From assembly GCF_042678045.1 (NCBI RefSeq), contig NZ_JBHUDI010000005.1:424505-488504 (forward strand): 64,000 nucleotides of DNA, read 5' to 3'. Of the stretch, positions 54,638 to 62,757 are shown piece by piece (position 1 is the first letter of the stretch; each line of letters opens with the position of its first letter). Position numbers and translations under genes: made by a program. This DNA is from Natrinema amylolyticus_A (lineage in GTDB: Archaea > Halobacteriota > Halobacteria > Halobacteriales > Natrialbaceae). The notes below the pieces were generated by a model that made no database searches, was not told where the DNA came from, and worked only from the letters and a program-made list of their open reading frames with translations.

Positions 54638-54844
54638 CGCTGTCCAACCGCTCCTTTTTGAAACAGTACGGGTCCTCGAGTCTCAAATCCGATGGCCGGG
54701 AGCGCGGCTCGAACGACAGTGAGGGCCGCAGGACCCGGAGGAGGGCAGGCCGTTACCGATAGAACCGCGAGCGAGGCCGCAGGCCGAGCGAGCGGGCTGA
54801 CGACTGATGTGAGTGTAACGAACGGAAGGAGGAATGCTTTTGAT
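54638..54844. other. GC-rich non-coding stretch downstream of mscS
   Basis: No credible gene is seen here. The sequence contains repeated GCGAGCGAG / GAGCGAGCGG words and ends in AGGAGGAATGCTTTTGATCGACC, leading into the hairpin element at 54845-54922. A CTCCTTTTTG run at about 54651-54660 could end mscS transcription. Confidence 0.4.
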
Positions 54845-54922
54845 CGACCTTTTACCGAGCGACGCGACGGCGTGCGGCAGCAACGCTGCTGTCGCCGTCG
54901 CTGAGTGCCGTGTAAAAGGTCG
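54845..54922. repeat. Long interrupted hairpin element beside the SRP RNA
   Basis: Three nested inverted repeats share one centre. The outer arms are CGACCTTTTAC (54845-54855) and GTAAAAGGTCG (54912-54922), the middle arms GCGACGGCG (54864-54872) and CGCCGTCGC (54893-54901), and the inner arms GCAGC (54877-54881) and GCTGC (54885-54889). It starts about 16 nt beyond the 3' end of the SRP RNA and ends its minus-strand arm in CTTTTAC. It may be the SRP terminator. It also resembles hairpin elements with GACCTTTT...AAAAGGTC ends that recur in haloarchaeal genomes (from memory). Confidence 0.7.
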
Positions 54923-54937
54923 TTGTATGAATGCGGA

Positions 54938-55230
54938 AGACCGCAATTGCCCGGCGTTCCGGCCGGGGGAATCTCGGTTGCCTTCTCCACCCCGCGACCC
55001 GTCGAGCGACAGGTGTCCGGCGGTCCACTGCTCGCTTCCGCGCCTGATGGGCTGTCGCCGACTAACTACGATGGGTCGTCCCTGCGGACGGCCATCGCAG
55101 ACCGCTGTCCCCGACGGACGAGGCTTCTATGTTGGCTCCCGAGGCCCCGGTCGGTCTGACCGGACGCCTGCGGCGTTCGGTCCCCGCTAAAGACCATAGC
55201 GCGGGTAGCGAGCAGGGCCTAACTGCCCGA
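54938..55230 (-). ncRNA. Signal recognition particle 7S RNA
   Basis: Read on the minus strand, the region folds like archaeal SRP RNA. Helix 8 carries the SRP54-binding loop UCAGG-CGC-GGAA-GCG-AGCAG (55028-55047). Helix 6 is CUGCGAUGG paired with CCAUCGUAG. Helix 5 includes CCGUCG/CGACGG and CCGGGG/CCCCGG pairs. The Alu-side hairpins are CCCGCUA/UAGCGGG (helix 3) and ACGCC-GCA-GGCGU (helix 4). The ends pair as GCAGUU...GCCC with GGGCAAUUGC (helix 1). The length of about 295 nt fits. The ends are accurate to roughly 5-8 nt. Confidence 0.92.
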
Positions 55231-55256
55231 CCTATCCAACTTCAGGTAGGCGATCG

Positions 55257-55266
55257 GTACTTAAGG
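55257..55266 (-). promoter_or_regulatory. SRP RNA promoter (TATA element)
   Basis: Minus-strand CTTAAGTACC lies about 30 nt before the predicted 5' end of the SRP RNA, the normal distance of an archaeal TATA box. The same CTTAAGT word precedes the gene at 63904. Confidence 0.6.
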
Positions 55267-55417
55267 GCCTTTCGCCTCGAAAAGCGACCGACTACGCGGG
55301 GGTGCGATGGCGGACGTCGTCGCCGATGAGACGGTGTCTGCGAGAGCGACGCCCCGAACACGATCTCGAAGCGATTCTCGAGCACGGCCGACTGCGGCCT
55401 TCGTCAAGCGGCCGGTC

Positions 55418-57664
55418 TCAGCTCTCACCCTCGACATCCTCGAGCACGTCCGCGAACCGGACTGCCTCGGCACCGAACGTGTCGTCTTCACCGGGCGACA
55501 CGGCTTCGAGCGCCTGCTCGAAGTGGTCGGCGGTGAGTTCGATCGCCCCGACGTCGCGGTCCTCGCCGGTCGCCTCGGCGCGGACGTGATCCCGAACCGC
55601 GATCGTCGCAGCCTCGCGACAGACCGCTTCGATGTCCGCGCCGGTGTAGCCGTCCGTCTCCGCCGCGAGCGCGTCAAGGTCGACGTCGTCGGCCAGCGGC
55701 CGATCGGCAGTGTGGATCGCGAAGATCTCGCGGCGGGCCGCCTTGTCGGGCTCGCCGACCGCCACGTGACGGTCGAGTCGGCCCGGCCGGAGCAACGCGT
55801 CGTCGATCAGTTCGGGCCGGTTCGAGGCCGCGATCACGACGACGTCCTCGAGTTCCTCGAGGCCATCGAGTTCGGTCAGCAGCTGTGAGACGACGCGCTC
55901 ACCGACGTTGCTGTCGCCGACGCCGCTGCCGCGCTCGCTCGCGATGGCGTCGATCTCGTCGAAGAAGACGATCGTCGGGGCGTTCTCGCGGGCCTTGCTG
56001 AAGACCTCGCGGACACCCTTCTCGGACTCCCCGACGTACTTGTCGAAGAGCTCGGGGCCCTTGACCGAAATAAAGTTCGACTGGGCCTCGTTGGCGACTG
56101 CCTTCGCGAGCAGGGTCTTCCCGGTGCCCGGCGGCCCATACAGGAGGACGCCCTTGGCCGGCGAGAGACCCACCCGCTCGTAGGCGTCGCCGTGTTCCAT
56201 CGGCCACTGGACGCTCTCGCGGAGACGCTGTTTCGCGTCCGCGAGGCCACCAACGTCGTCCCAGCTCACGTCGGGGATCTCGACGAAGACCTCACGCATT
56301 GCGGAAGGCTCGATTCCCCGCAGCGCGCTCTTGAAGTCGGCCGCCGTGATCTCGAGCGCCTCGAGCACCTCGGCGTCGATCTCGTCTTCGTCGAGGTCGA
56401 GTTCCGGCCGGACTCGCCGCATAGCGGTCATCGCGGCCTCCTTGGCGAGGTTCTCGAGGTCCGCGCCGACGAAGCCGTGGGTGTTCTCGGCGTAGCGCTC
56501 GAGGTCGACGTCGTCGGCGAGTGGCATGCCGCGCGTGTGAATCTGGAGGATTTCCTCACGGCCCGCGGCGTCGGGGACGCCGATCTCGATCTCGCGGTCG
56601 AACCGGCCGGGGCGGCGCAAGGCGGGATCGATGGCGTCGACCCGGTTGGTCGTGCCGATGACGGTAATCTCGCCGCGTTGCTCCAATCCGTCCATCAGGC
56701 TGAGGAGCTGGGCGACGACCCGCCGTTCGACGTCTCCCTGGACGTCTTCACGTTTGGGTGCGATGGAGTCGAGTTCGTCGATGAAGACGATCGCCGGCTC
56801 GTTGTCGGCAGCCTCTTCGAAGACGTCGCGCAGCTGCTCTTCTGACTCGCCGTAGTACTTCGACATGATCTCCGGCCCCGAAATGGTCTGGAAGTGGGCA
56901 TCGATCTCGCTGGCGACCGCGCGGGCGATCAGCGTCTTGCCGGTCCCCGGCGGCCCGTGGAGCAGGACGCCTTTCGGCGGCTCGATGCCGAGCGCTCTGA
57001 ATAGTTCGGGGTGGCGCATCGGCAACTCGATCATCTCGCGGACCTGCTCGAGTTCGTCGTCGAGGCCGCCGACGTCCTCGTAGGTGACGTCCGGCCCGCC
57101 GGTCTCGCCGTCGGTTTCGAGCGGCCCCGTCGCTTCGACGGCGAGCTCGTCACCGCCGTGTTCGGTTACCTCGACGGTGGTTTCGTTGCCGACGACGACG
57201 GAACCACTCGGATCGGTGTCGACGACGGTAACCGGCAGCCGCCGATTCGAGCGCGTCGAGAGGAGGCCGAAGCCAAGCGACAGCGAGAACGTATCGCCGG
57301 CGCTGACGGCCCGTTCGGAGAGTTGCTCTTTGAGATACGAGCCGACGTCACCCTGAATTCGGACGTTTTCCGGCAGCGCGATCGTGATCCGTTCGGCCGG
57401 TTCGACGTCGGCCGGTTCGACGGCCACCGGATCGTCGATCCGAACGCCGGCGGCCTGCCGGAGCTGGCCGTCGATGCGGACGATACCCCGACCGGAGTCC
57501 TCGCTGCGGCCCGGCCAGACGCGCGCGACGACGCGGCCGTCGGGGCCCTCGATCGCGACGAACTCGCCGCTCGAGACGCCGAGTTCGGCCATCGTCTCGC
57601 GATCGATCGCGGCCAGGCCGCTGCCTGCGTCCTTCCGTTTGAGTGGCTTGACGCGGAGTCGCAT
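55418..57664 (-). CDS. cdc48: Cdc48/VCP-family AAA ATPase
   Basis: This is a 748-residue double-AAA unfoldase. The N-terminal double-psi-barrel domain spans about 1-185. D1 has Walker A GPPGTGKT at 237-244 and IVFIDELDSIAPKR. D2 has Walker A at 510-517 and IVFFDEIDAIASERG. Both modules have the RPGRFDR or RPGRLDR region. It extracts and unfolds proteins, possibly for the proteasome. The C-terminus (EDVEGES) is short and acidic. Haloarchaea often carry several paralogues. Confidence 0.95.
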   Translation of the reverse strand: MRLRVKPLKRKDAGSGLAAIDRETMAELGVSSGEFVAIEGPDGRVVARVWPGRSEDSGRGIVRIDGQLRQAAGVRIDDPVAVEPADVEPAERITIALPENVRIQGDVGSYLKEQLSERAVSAGDTFSLSLGFGLLSTRSNRRLPVTVVDTDPSGSVVVGNETTVEVTEHGGDELAVEATGPLETDGETGGPDVTYEDVGGLDDELEQVREMIELPMRHPELFRALGIEPPKGVLLHGPPGTGKTLIARAVASEIDAHFQTISGPEIMSKYYGESEEQLRDVFEEAADNEPAIVFIDELDSIAPKREDVQGDVERRVVAQLLSLMDGLEQRGEITVIGTTNRVDAIDPALRRPGRFDREIEIGVPDAAGREEILQIHTRGMPLADDVDLERYAENTHGFVGADLENLAKEAAMTAMRRVRPELDLDEDEIDAEVLEALEITAADFKSALRGIEPSAMREVFVEIPDVSWDDVGGLADAKQRLRESVQWPMEHGDAYERVGLSPAKGVLLYGPPGTGKTLLAKAVANEAQSNFISVKGPELFDKYVGESEKGVREVFSKARENAPTIVFFDEIDAIASERGSGVGDSNVGERVVSQLLTELDGLEELEDVVVIAASNRPELIDDALLRPGRLDRHVAVGEPDKAARREIFAIHTADRPLADDVDLDALAAETDGYTGADIEAVCREAATIAVRDHVRAEATGEDRDVGAIELTADHFEQALEAVSPGEDDTFGAEAVRFADVLEDVEGES

Positions 57665-57836
57665 AGGTGTCGGATGTGCGAACGAGAGTGAGACCGCTCG
57701 TCGACGCGACCGACGAACTCAGAACAGAACCCCACAGATCGACGCGGTACACGCGCCGACGGCGCCGTTCACCGGTGAAATCCGGGCGTCGACTCACTGG
57801 ATGTGAGGGGGAGCGGCGTCACCCACGTCGGGCGAG

Positions 57837-58205
57837 TTACCCCTCGAGCGGAATCTCCTTGCCCTGGGCGGTCGTTCCGGCCGTCGGCAGCCGGACTTCG
57901 AGGACGCCGTTCGTGTACTCGGCACTGATCTCCTCGTCGTCGACGGTCTTGGGGAAGCGGAACCGACGGTGGTAGGTCTTCTTGCGGCCACGACTCTCGT
58001 CAGCGTGTTCGGCGGCGACGTTGAGGACGCCGTCGTCCCACGCCAGATCGATCTCGTCGGTTTCGAAGCCCGGCATGTCGATCGTGAGGACGAACTCGTC
58101 GTCCTCCTCGTACAGTTCGTAGTCGTTGCCACCGATATCGCCGAACAGTTGGGACGGCAGGTCGAGGCCTTGCATCCAGGTGCTCGGTGTGCTCGATCGC
58201 ACCAT
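57837..58205 (-). CDS. Small heat-shock protein, Hsp20/alpha-crystallin family
   Basis: The 122-residue chaperone has an alpha-crystallin domain at about 28-115: EFVLTIDMPGFETDEIDLAWDDGVLNVAAEH, RRFRFPKTVD and the A-x-x-x-NGVLEVRLP motif. The N-terminal region is short. The C-terminus lacks the usual I-x-I tail motif, showing only EIPL. An ATTTATTA TATA element lies at about 58248-58255 on the minus strand, some 43 nt before the start. Confidence 0.93.
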   Translation of the reverse strand: MVRSSTPSTWMQGLDLPSQLFGDIGGNDYELYEEDDEFVLTIDMPGFETDEIDLAWDDGVLNVAAEHADESRGRKKTYHRRFRFPKTVDDEEISAEYTNGVLEVRLPTAGTTAQGKEIPLEG

Positions 58206-58344
58206 GGCTGATCACCTCGTGCTCACTTCATGATTGTCCATAGTTCGTAATAAATTTGTCGAATAATGCTATTCGTTACCTATGCGCATTCTAAAAACGG
58301 GCAGAGGGAAAAGGCCCATTAGCGCCACGACATATCTGTCCGGT

Positions 58345-58680
58345 ATGGGACTCGGCAGCACTGCAAAGAAGATTCAGAACCTCTCGGATCGGGCCGAGGC
58401 GATGTACAAGCAGGTCCAGAAACTCCAGCAGCGGATCACGGGACTCGAGGAGAAGGCAGAGGAAACCCACGAGTCGGTTACGCGTATGGACCACCAACTC
58501 ACCGAACAGCGCGCGCTCTTGCTCGCGCTCGCGGAAGAGCAAGGACTCGACGGCGAGGAAATCCTCGCAGAGGCGGCGATCGACGACGCCGAACGCGAGG
58601 CCGATGCCGATACCGCCGACTCGGCGGCGAACGCGGATGCAGCGTCCGAGACAGCCTCCGGCGACGCGGCCGCCGAATAG
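58345..58680 (+). CDS. Helical haloarchaeal protein (DUF5798-like)
   Basis: This is a 111-residue protein from ATG 58345. A long coiled-coil region (GSTAKKIQNLSDRAEAMYKQVQKLQQRITGLEEKAEETHESVTRMDHQL) is followed by an acidic Ala-rich tail. Upstream in-frame sequence to 58282 is basic and AT-rich, so it is more likely leader than coding. The function is unknown; the family name is from memory. Confidence 0.75.
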   Translation: MGLGSTAKKIQNLSDRAEAMYKQVQKLQQRITGLEEKAEETHESVTRMDHQLTEQRALLLALAEEQGLDGEEILAEAAIDDAEREADADTADSAANADAASETASGDAAAE

Positions 58681-58724
58681 GGACACGCGGTCGCAGGTGG
58701 TCGTGACTGAGACTAGGGGTCGTC

Positions 58725-59142
58725 TCAGGCCACCAGCCGCCGATGTTCGACTTTCAGACACCGATCCTGGACGACGGTTCGACCGTCGGGCGCCGGCCGC
58801 CGCGCGGGCCGCGGCGTCGTCGTCGCGAATGCCAGATTGGGTCCAGATCGCGTTCACGTCGTCGCGCTCGAGGACGGCGTCGACGACGTCGCTGACCTCC
58901 TCACTGGGTCGGAACACACAGACGACATCAATCGTTCCCGCGACGTCTGCGAGGGTGTCGGCGGCTTCGCGGCCGAAGATCTCGTCCGCGAACGGATTGA
59001 CTGGAACGATATCGTAGCCCTGCTCGAGCATGTACTTCGGCACGTTGTGGGCTGCCTTCCCGGGCGTGCTCGAACAGCCGACGACAGCGATCGTGTCGAA
59101 GGCGAGCACGGCCTCGAGCTCGTCGGTGGAGTCGACTGTCAT
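58725..59142 (-). pseudogene. CoA-binding domain protein, frameshifted near the C-terminus
   Basis: From ATG 59142 the product starts MTVDSTDELEAVLAFDTIAVVGCSS and continues as a CoA-binding (YccU-like) Rossmann domain to ...WTQSGIRDDDAAARAAAGA. The expected ending DGRTVVQDRCLKVEHRRLVA is present in the +1 frame and stops at 58725-58727. A single extra base in the GGG run at 58788-58790 explains the shift. Without correction, the frame runs on antisense into the gene at 58345-58680. Either a recent inactivating mutation or a homopolymer sequencing error is possible. The intact family is about 139 residues. Confidence 0.8.
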
Positions 59143-59223
59143 ACCACGGCGTAGGGACGCAACGGTGAAACGTCTCAGGGTCGCGGCGAGGAGAGCGGCC
59201 ACGGCCGCTCGAGCACGCTGGCG

Positions 59224-60279
59224 TCAGATATCGACCGCGAACTCAAAGTCGTGAGCAGCCGCCGCGAACTCTCCGAGGAGCGTCGCTGTGGCGTCGAGAT
59301 CGTCGAGATCGAGTACCTCGACGGGGGTGTGCATGTAGCGGTTGGGCACGCCGAGGTTGAGCGACGGAATCCCGCCACGTGCAGTGTAGAAGGCGTCGGC
59401 GTCTGTTCCAGTCCGGCTCCCTGCAGCCTGTAATTGCACCTCGATGGCGGCGTCGGAGGCAACCTCGCGGGCAGCCTCGACGACCCGCGGATGGTTTGCG
59501 CTGCCGCGTGTGATGACCGGCCCATTGCCGAGTTCGATTCCGTTTTTCTCACCCGAGGGTGTGCCCGGCGCATCTGTCGCGTGGGTGACGTCCGTCGCGA
59601 TGACGACATCGGGCTCGAGGTCGAACCCGACCATTTTCGCACCCTGCAGGCCGAGCTCTTCTTGCACCGTCGAGACGGCGTAGACCGTCGCGTCGGGGTC
59701 CGAGCCAGCGGCACGGCGAAGCCCTTCGGCCGCAGCCCACACGCCGATGCGATTGTCCAGTCCCCGCGCGGCGATACGGCCGTTCGCCAGTTCGCTGATC
59801 GTCTGCTCGACGGTAATCGGATCCCCACGCTCGACCAACTCCGCAGCCTCGTCCGCATCGCTCACGCCGATGTCGATATGCTGTTCGTCGATGTCGTCGA
59901 GCGATTCGTCCTCCCGGTCGCGCATATGGATGGCCGTCTGACCGATCACGCCCGGAACCGGGCCGTCGTCCGTATGAATGCGAACGTGCTGGCCCTTCGA
60001 AACCGTCCGATCGGCGCCACCGATCGCCGTCATACGAATCGCGCCGTTGTCCTCGATATCCCGAACCATATAGCCGATTTCGTCACTGTGGCCAGCTAGT
60101 GCGACGGTTGGCTCGCCACCCTCGAGGACGGCAACGGCGTTTCCGTACGCGTCGGTCCGCACTTCGTCGGCGAACTCCTCGACATACTCGATCCAGTGGC
60201 GTTGGCCGGCCGCCTCGAAGCCGGACGGCGTCGCAGTGGTGAGCAACGTCTCGAGGAACGCTCGTCGTGGGTCGTCCAT
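59224..60279 (-). CDS. M42-family metallo-aminopeptidase/glutamyl aminopeptidase
   Basis: The 351-residue enzyme has the co-catalytic zinc motifs of M42 peptidases: GHSDEIGYMV, then GLDNRIGVWAAAEGL, VQEELGLQGAK, and VIATDVTHATDAPG. MHTPVEVLDLDDL near the C-terminus completes the set. It forms large tetrahedral complexes that trim peptides released by the proteasome. I chose the ATG at 60279 (MDDPRRAFLETLL) because upstream in-frame sequence is basic and untypical. Confidence 0.93.
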   Translation of the reverse strand: MDDPRRAFLETLLTTATPSGFEAAGQRHWIEYVEEFADEVRTDAYGNAVAVLEGGEPTVALAGHSDEIGYMVRDIEDNGAIRMTAIGGADRTVSKGQHVRIHTDDGPVPGVIGQTAIHMRDREDESLDDIDEQHIDIGVSDADEAAELVERGDPITVEQTISELANGRIAARGLDNRIGVWAAAEGLRRAAGSDPDATVYAVSTVQEELGLQGAKMVGFDLEPDVVIATDVTHATDAPGTPSGEKNGIELGNGPVITRGSANHPRVVEAAREVASDAAIEVQLQAAGSRTGTDADAFYTARGGIPSLNLGVPNRYMHTPVEVLDLDDLDATATLLGEFAAAAHDFEFAVDI

Positions 60280-60369
60280 ACACGACCTTCGTGGGCCCTG
60301 TGCGTGAAAATACCGGTCTCTCGGCGCTGGTGTGAAAACGAGTGGATAGGCAGCGACGACTGCAAGCAC

Positions 60370-61002
60370 TCAAGAGGAGAATCCGGCCGTCCGAATCGTA
60401 GGCTCGTCGCCGTCGGCCGATTCCTCGAGTTCGATGACGGCGTCGAACAGCTGTTTGAGCGTGTTCATCGTCTGGTCGTCGTGTGACGTCGTGTCGATGA
60501 CGTAGAGACCCAGTGCGTCGGCGCTCTGAATGCGGCCCGTGAACACGTGGAGAAATCGGAACACGGTCTGGAGATCCGAGTACATCAACAGCGTCGATAC
60601 GGAGTGCAAGAGCACACGATTCTCGGTGTTGCCCCGTGTCTCGTAGAACTCCTGGAGGAACTCGGAGAGTTTGATCCCGATGCCTGTCATATCGACGGGC
60701 GACGAGGCGTACTTGATCCGCGGGTCGTCGTCGATCGTCCCGATCCCGCGCTGCTTTGTCACACAGTCGACGACACCGACGTCGGGGTCGACGCCCTCGT
60801 CGACGCGGCTCTCGAAGCCTTGGAGGACCTTGTCAGCACTGTCTTTCGTGGTGACGATAATCGAGCCATCGCCGCGGTTCGCACCGCTTGCGAGGATGTC
60901 GAAGGCGATTCGCCGTTTGCCCGCTAGTGGCGGGCCCGTGACGAGTACGTTCGTCCCCGGCTCGAGGTCGACGTCCGGAAGGACATCTGCAAGATCATAC
61001 AT
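60370..61002 (-). CDS. RecA-superfamily (RAD55/KaiC-like) ATPase
   Basis: This is a 210-residue single-domain protein. Residues about 15-30 carry a P-loop variant, TGPPLAGKRR, with Arg where Ser or Thr normally follows Lys. VLLHSVSTLLMYSD and LGLYVIDTTSHDD fit later strands of the KaiC/RAD55 core. Haloarchaea have many such proteins, some linked to sensory or signal-transduction genes, but the role here is open. The unusual Walker A may reduce ATP hydrolysis. An AT-rich promoter (TTTTATAATC on the minus strand, about 61109-61118) lies some 110 nt upstream of the start. Confidence 0.82.
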   Translation of the reverse strand: MYDLADVLPDVDLEPGTNVLVTGPPLAGKRRIAFDILASGANRGDGSIIVTTKDSADKVLQGFESRVDEGVDPDVGVVDCVTKQRGIGTIDDDPRIKYASSPVDMTGIGIKLSEFLQEFYETRGNTENRVLLHSVSTLLMYSDLQTVFRFLHVFTGRIQSADALGLYVIDTTSHDDQTMNTLKQLFDAVIELEESADGDEPTIRTAGFSS

Positions 61003-61167
61003 ACGGGATACTCACATCCATCGCCGTCGCGACGAGCTGGTGCCACAGCCCACCCTGTAGCCGGCGTGTTATGTGGAACTATGCGAAGCGGCTTATAGTA
61101 CTTTTGATTATAAAACATTGATCGATTTAGTGGACTCCTAACTGATCGTGATCGCACGTGTCGTCAC

Positions 61168-62028
61168 CTATACCGAAAGCGAGAGTTCGAGGGCGACGCG
61201 TCCGACAATAAACGCCAGTGCAGCGAGAAACATCCCGTATTTGAGATGTGATTGCCCGGCAGTCGGATTCTCGAAGCTCTCGTAGGCAGCGGCCAACATG
61301 ATAGCGTCTGCAGGGGCGACGACAAGCAGGTATGCGACGCCGAAGTCCGCATATAGGTAGGGAACCGGGCTGGCGACGACGGCGGCTACGAGCAAGATCG
61401 CTGCAATGGAAAGCGCCCGGCGCTCTCCGATCGCGATCGGAAGCGTCTGCAGCCCTTCCTCGCGGTCCCCCTCGATGTCCTCGACGTCCTTGATGATCTC
61501 CCGGGTTAGCGTCGCGATCGCCGAGAGCACGAAGAGGACAGCTGCTGGCCCGATCTCGCCGCTGTCGATCGCTGCAGCTCCAAAGAGGAACGTGCTCCCG
61601 ACCAGATAGGCGACGAGCGCGTTGCCAAGCCCCGGCAGTCCCTTGAAAAACTCGGTGTACGCGATCAGTGCGAGGAGATTGATAGCCGCGATCCCGATCG
61701 CCAACAACGGCAACGTCAGCGCGAGGGCGACCGAGCCAGCAAAGAGAACGACGCTAAAGGCCAGCGCACCGTGTGGACTCACCGCCCCGCGGGGGATCGC
61801 CCGCTCGGGCTGGTTGATCCGATCGATCTCCCGATCGAAGTAGTCGTTGATCGCGTTTCCCGCACCGACTGCGAGCCCCGTCGCTGCGACCGCAGCGACG
61901 ACTGCCATCGGCTCTTCGGAGACACCGCCGGCGACGAACGACCCGATAAACGTCAAGACGCTCGCTGCAATGACGTTTATCGGCCGCGTCAACTCGAGCA
62001 ACCCACGACCCGTCTCGCCGACTGTCAT
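61168..62028 (-). CDS. Digeranylgeranylglyceryl phosphate synthase-like UbiA prenyltransferase
   Basis: This 286-residue integral membrane enzyme has about eight helices. The two Asp-rich motifs that bind prenyl diphosphate and Mg are NAINDYFDREID and IKDVEDIEGDREEG. Archaeal members of this size add the second geranylgeranyl chain to GGGP in ether-lipid synthesis, and the sequence style (LTRPINVIAASVLTFIGSFVAGG) fits that group. Other UbiA enzymes remain possible, but this is the best match. Confidence 0.87.
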   Translation of the reverse strand: MTVGETGRGLLELTRPINVIAASVLTFIGSFVAGGVSEEPMAVVAAVAATGLAVGAGNAINDYFDREIDRINQPERAIPRGAVSPHGALAFSVVLFAGSVALALTLPLLAIGIAAINLLALIAYTEFFKGLPGLGNALVAYLVGSTFLFGAAAIDSGEIGPAAVLFVLSAIATLTREIIKDVEDIEGDREEGLQTLPIAIGERRALSIAAILLVAAVVASPVPYLYADFGVAYLLVVAPADAIMLAAAYESFENPTAGQSHLKYGMFLAALAFIVGRVALELSLSV

Positions 62029-62169
62029 ACACGGGGATGGTCATGGACACTGGTTAAACGGTGCGATCCACCGTTGCGATGGCAGCGCCGACTCAGGCAC
62101 CCTCTCTCGAACAGATCGCCATTCGATCGTCAGTAAATCCGAACTTCGATCCGCTCCGGGAACGGCGTC

Positions 62170-62352
62170 TCAGCGCCACTCCTCGAGATCACAGAGCACC
62201 TCCCCCTCGACGGCGAGCCATTTGCTCACCCGCTCGTCGCCGCTTGCGTCCGCGGGGACGGCGGTCCAGACGTCTTCTTCGTCGGCCAGCAACTCGAGTG
62301 GCGTCGTGTCAGACCGCATCTCGCCTGGTATCGGGGCCTCGGCTTCCGTCAT
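62170..62352 (-). CDS. Small haloarchaeal protein (DUF7511-like)
   Basis: The 60-residue acidic protein has a C-terminal pattern VWTAVPADASGDERVSKWLAVEG followed by DLEEWR. It resembles a family of short haloarchaeal proteins ending in a W-L/I-x-x-x-G-x-x-x-DL motif. The function is unknown. It lies downstream of tRNA-Arg on the opposite strand. Confidence 0.65.
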   Translation of the reverse strand: MTEAEAPIPGEMRSDTTPLELLADEEDVWTAVPADASGDERVSKWLAVEGEVLCDLEEWR

Positions 62353-62500
62353 GGTCTATGTCGCTCTTGGAATCTCATACCCAAGGCCCCCGTCGGTGAT
62401 TGTCATTGGCTGAAAATCACCGATAGTAGGTGTGTCTCTCCCTGTCGGAACCGGTGAAAATCGAGTGACTTATACGGTCCCATCGGGAACGAAGCGATGA

Positions 62501-62575
62501 GGGCGCTTAGCTCAGTCTGGACAGAGTACTTGGCTTCGGACCAAGCTGTCGCGGGTTCAAATCCTGCAGCGCCCA
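62501..62575 (+). tRNA. tRNA-Arg (anticodon TCG)
   Basis: The acceptor stem is GGGCGCT paired with AGCGCCC, with discriminator A. The D-arm is GCTC-AGTCTGGACA-GAGT. The anticodon arm is CTTGG-CTTCGGA-CCAAG with TCG. The T-arm is GCGGG-TTCAAAT-CCTGC. CCA is not encoded and no intron is present. An ACTTATACG element about 30 nt upstream fits a promoter. Confidence 0.96.
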
Positions 62576-62757
62576 TCCTTCTGCGTGACGGGCAACATTT
62601 GACAGCTGGCGGTACGTCGTCTATAGGGGAACCCCTCTTCGGCCGATTTGATTTCATCACGTTTCGGAACGGGTTCGCCGGTGTCATGCGATTCGCTTAC
62701 ATTCGAATGACAGAACAGACACATATGTCCAGGGAGCAAAGTGCAACTGGTGGCGCA

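Noticed and set aside
54660..55310. RNase P RNA in the gap between mscS and cdc48
   Set aside because: The GAGGAAAGUC core of RNase P RNA was not found. The helices and the GGAA loop fit SRP RNA on the minus strand instead.
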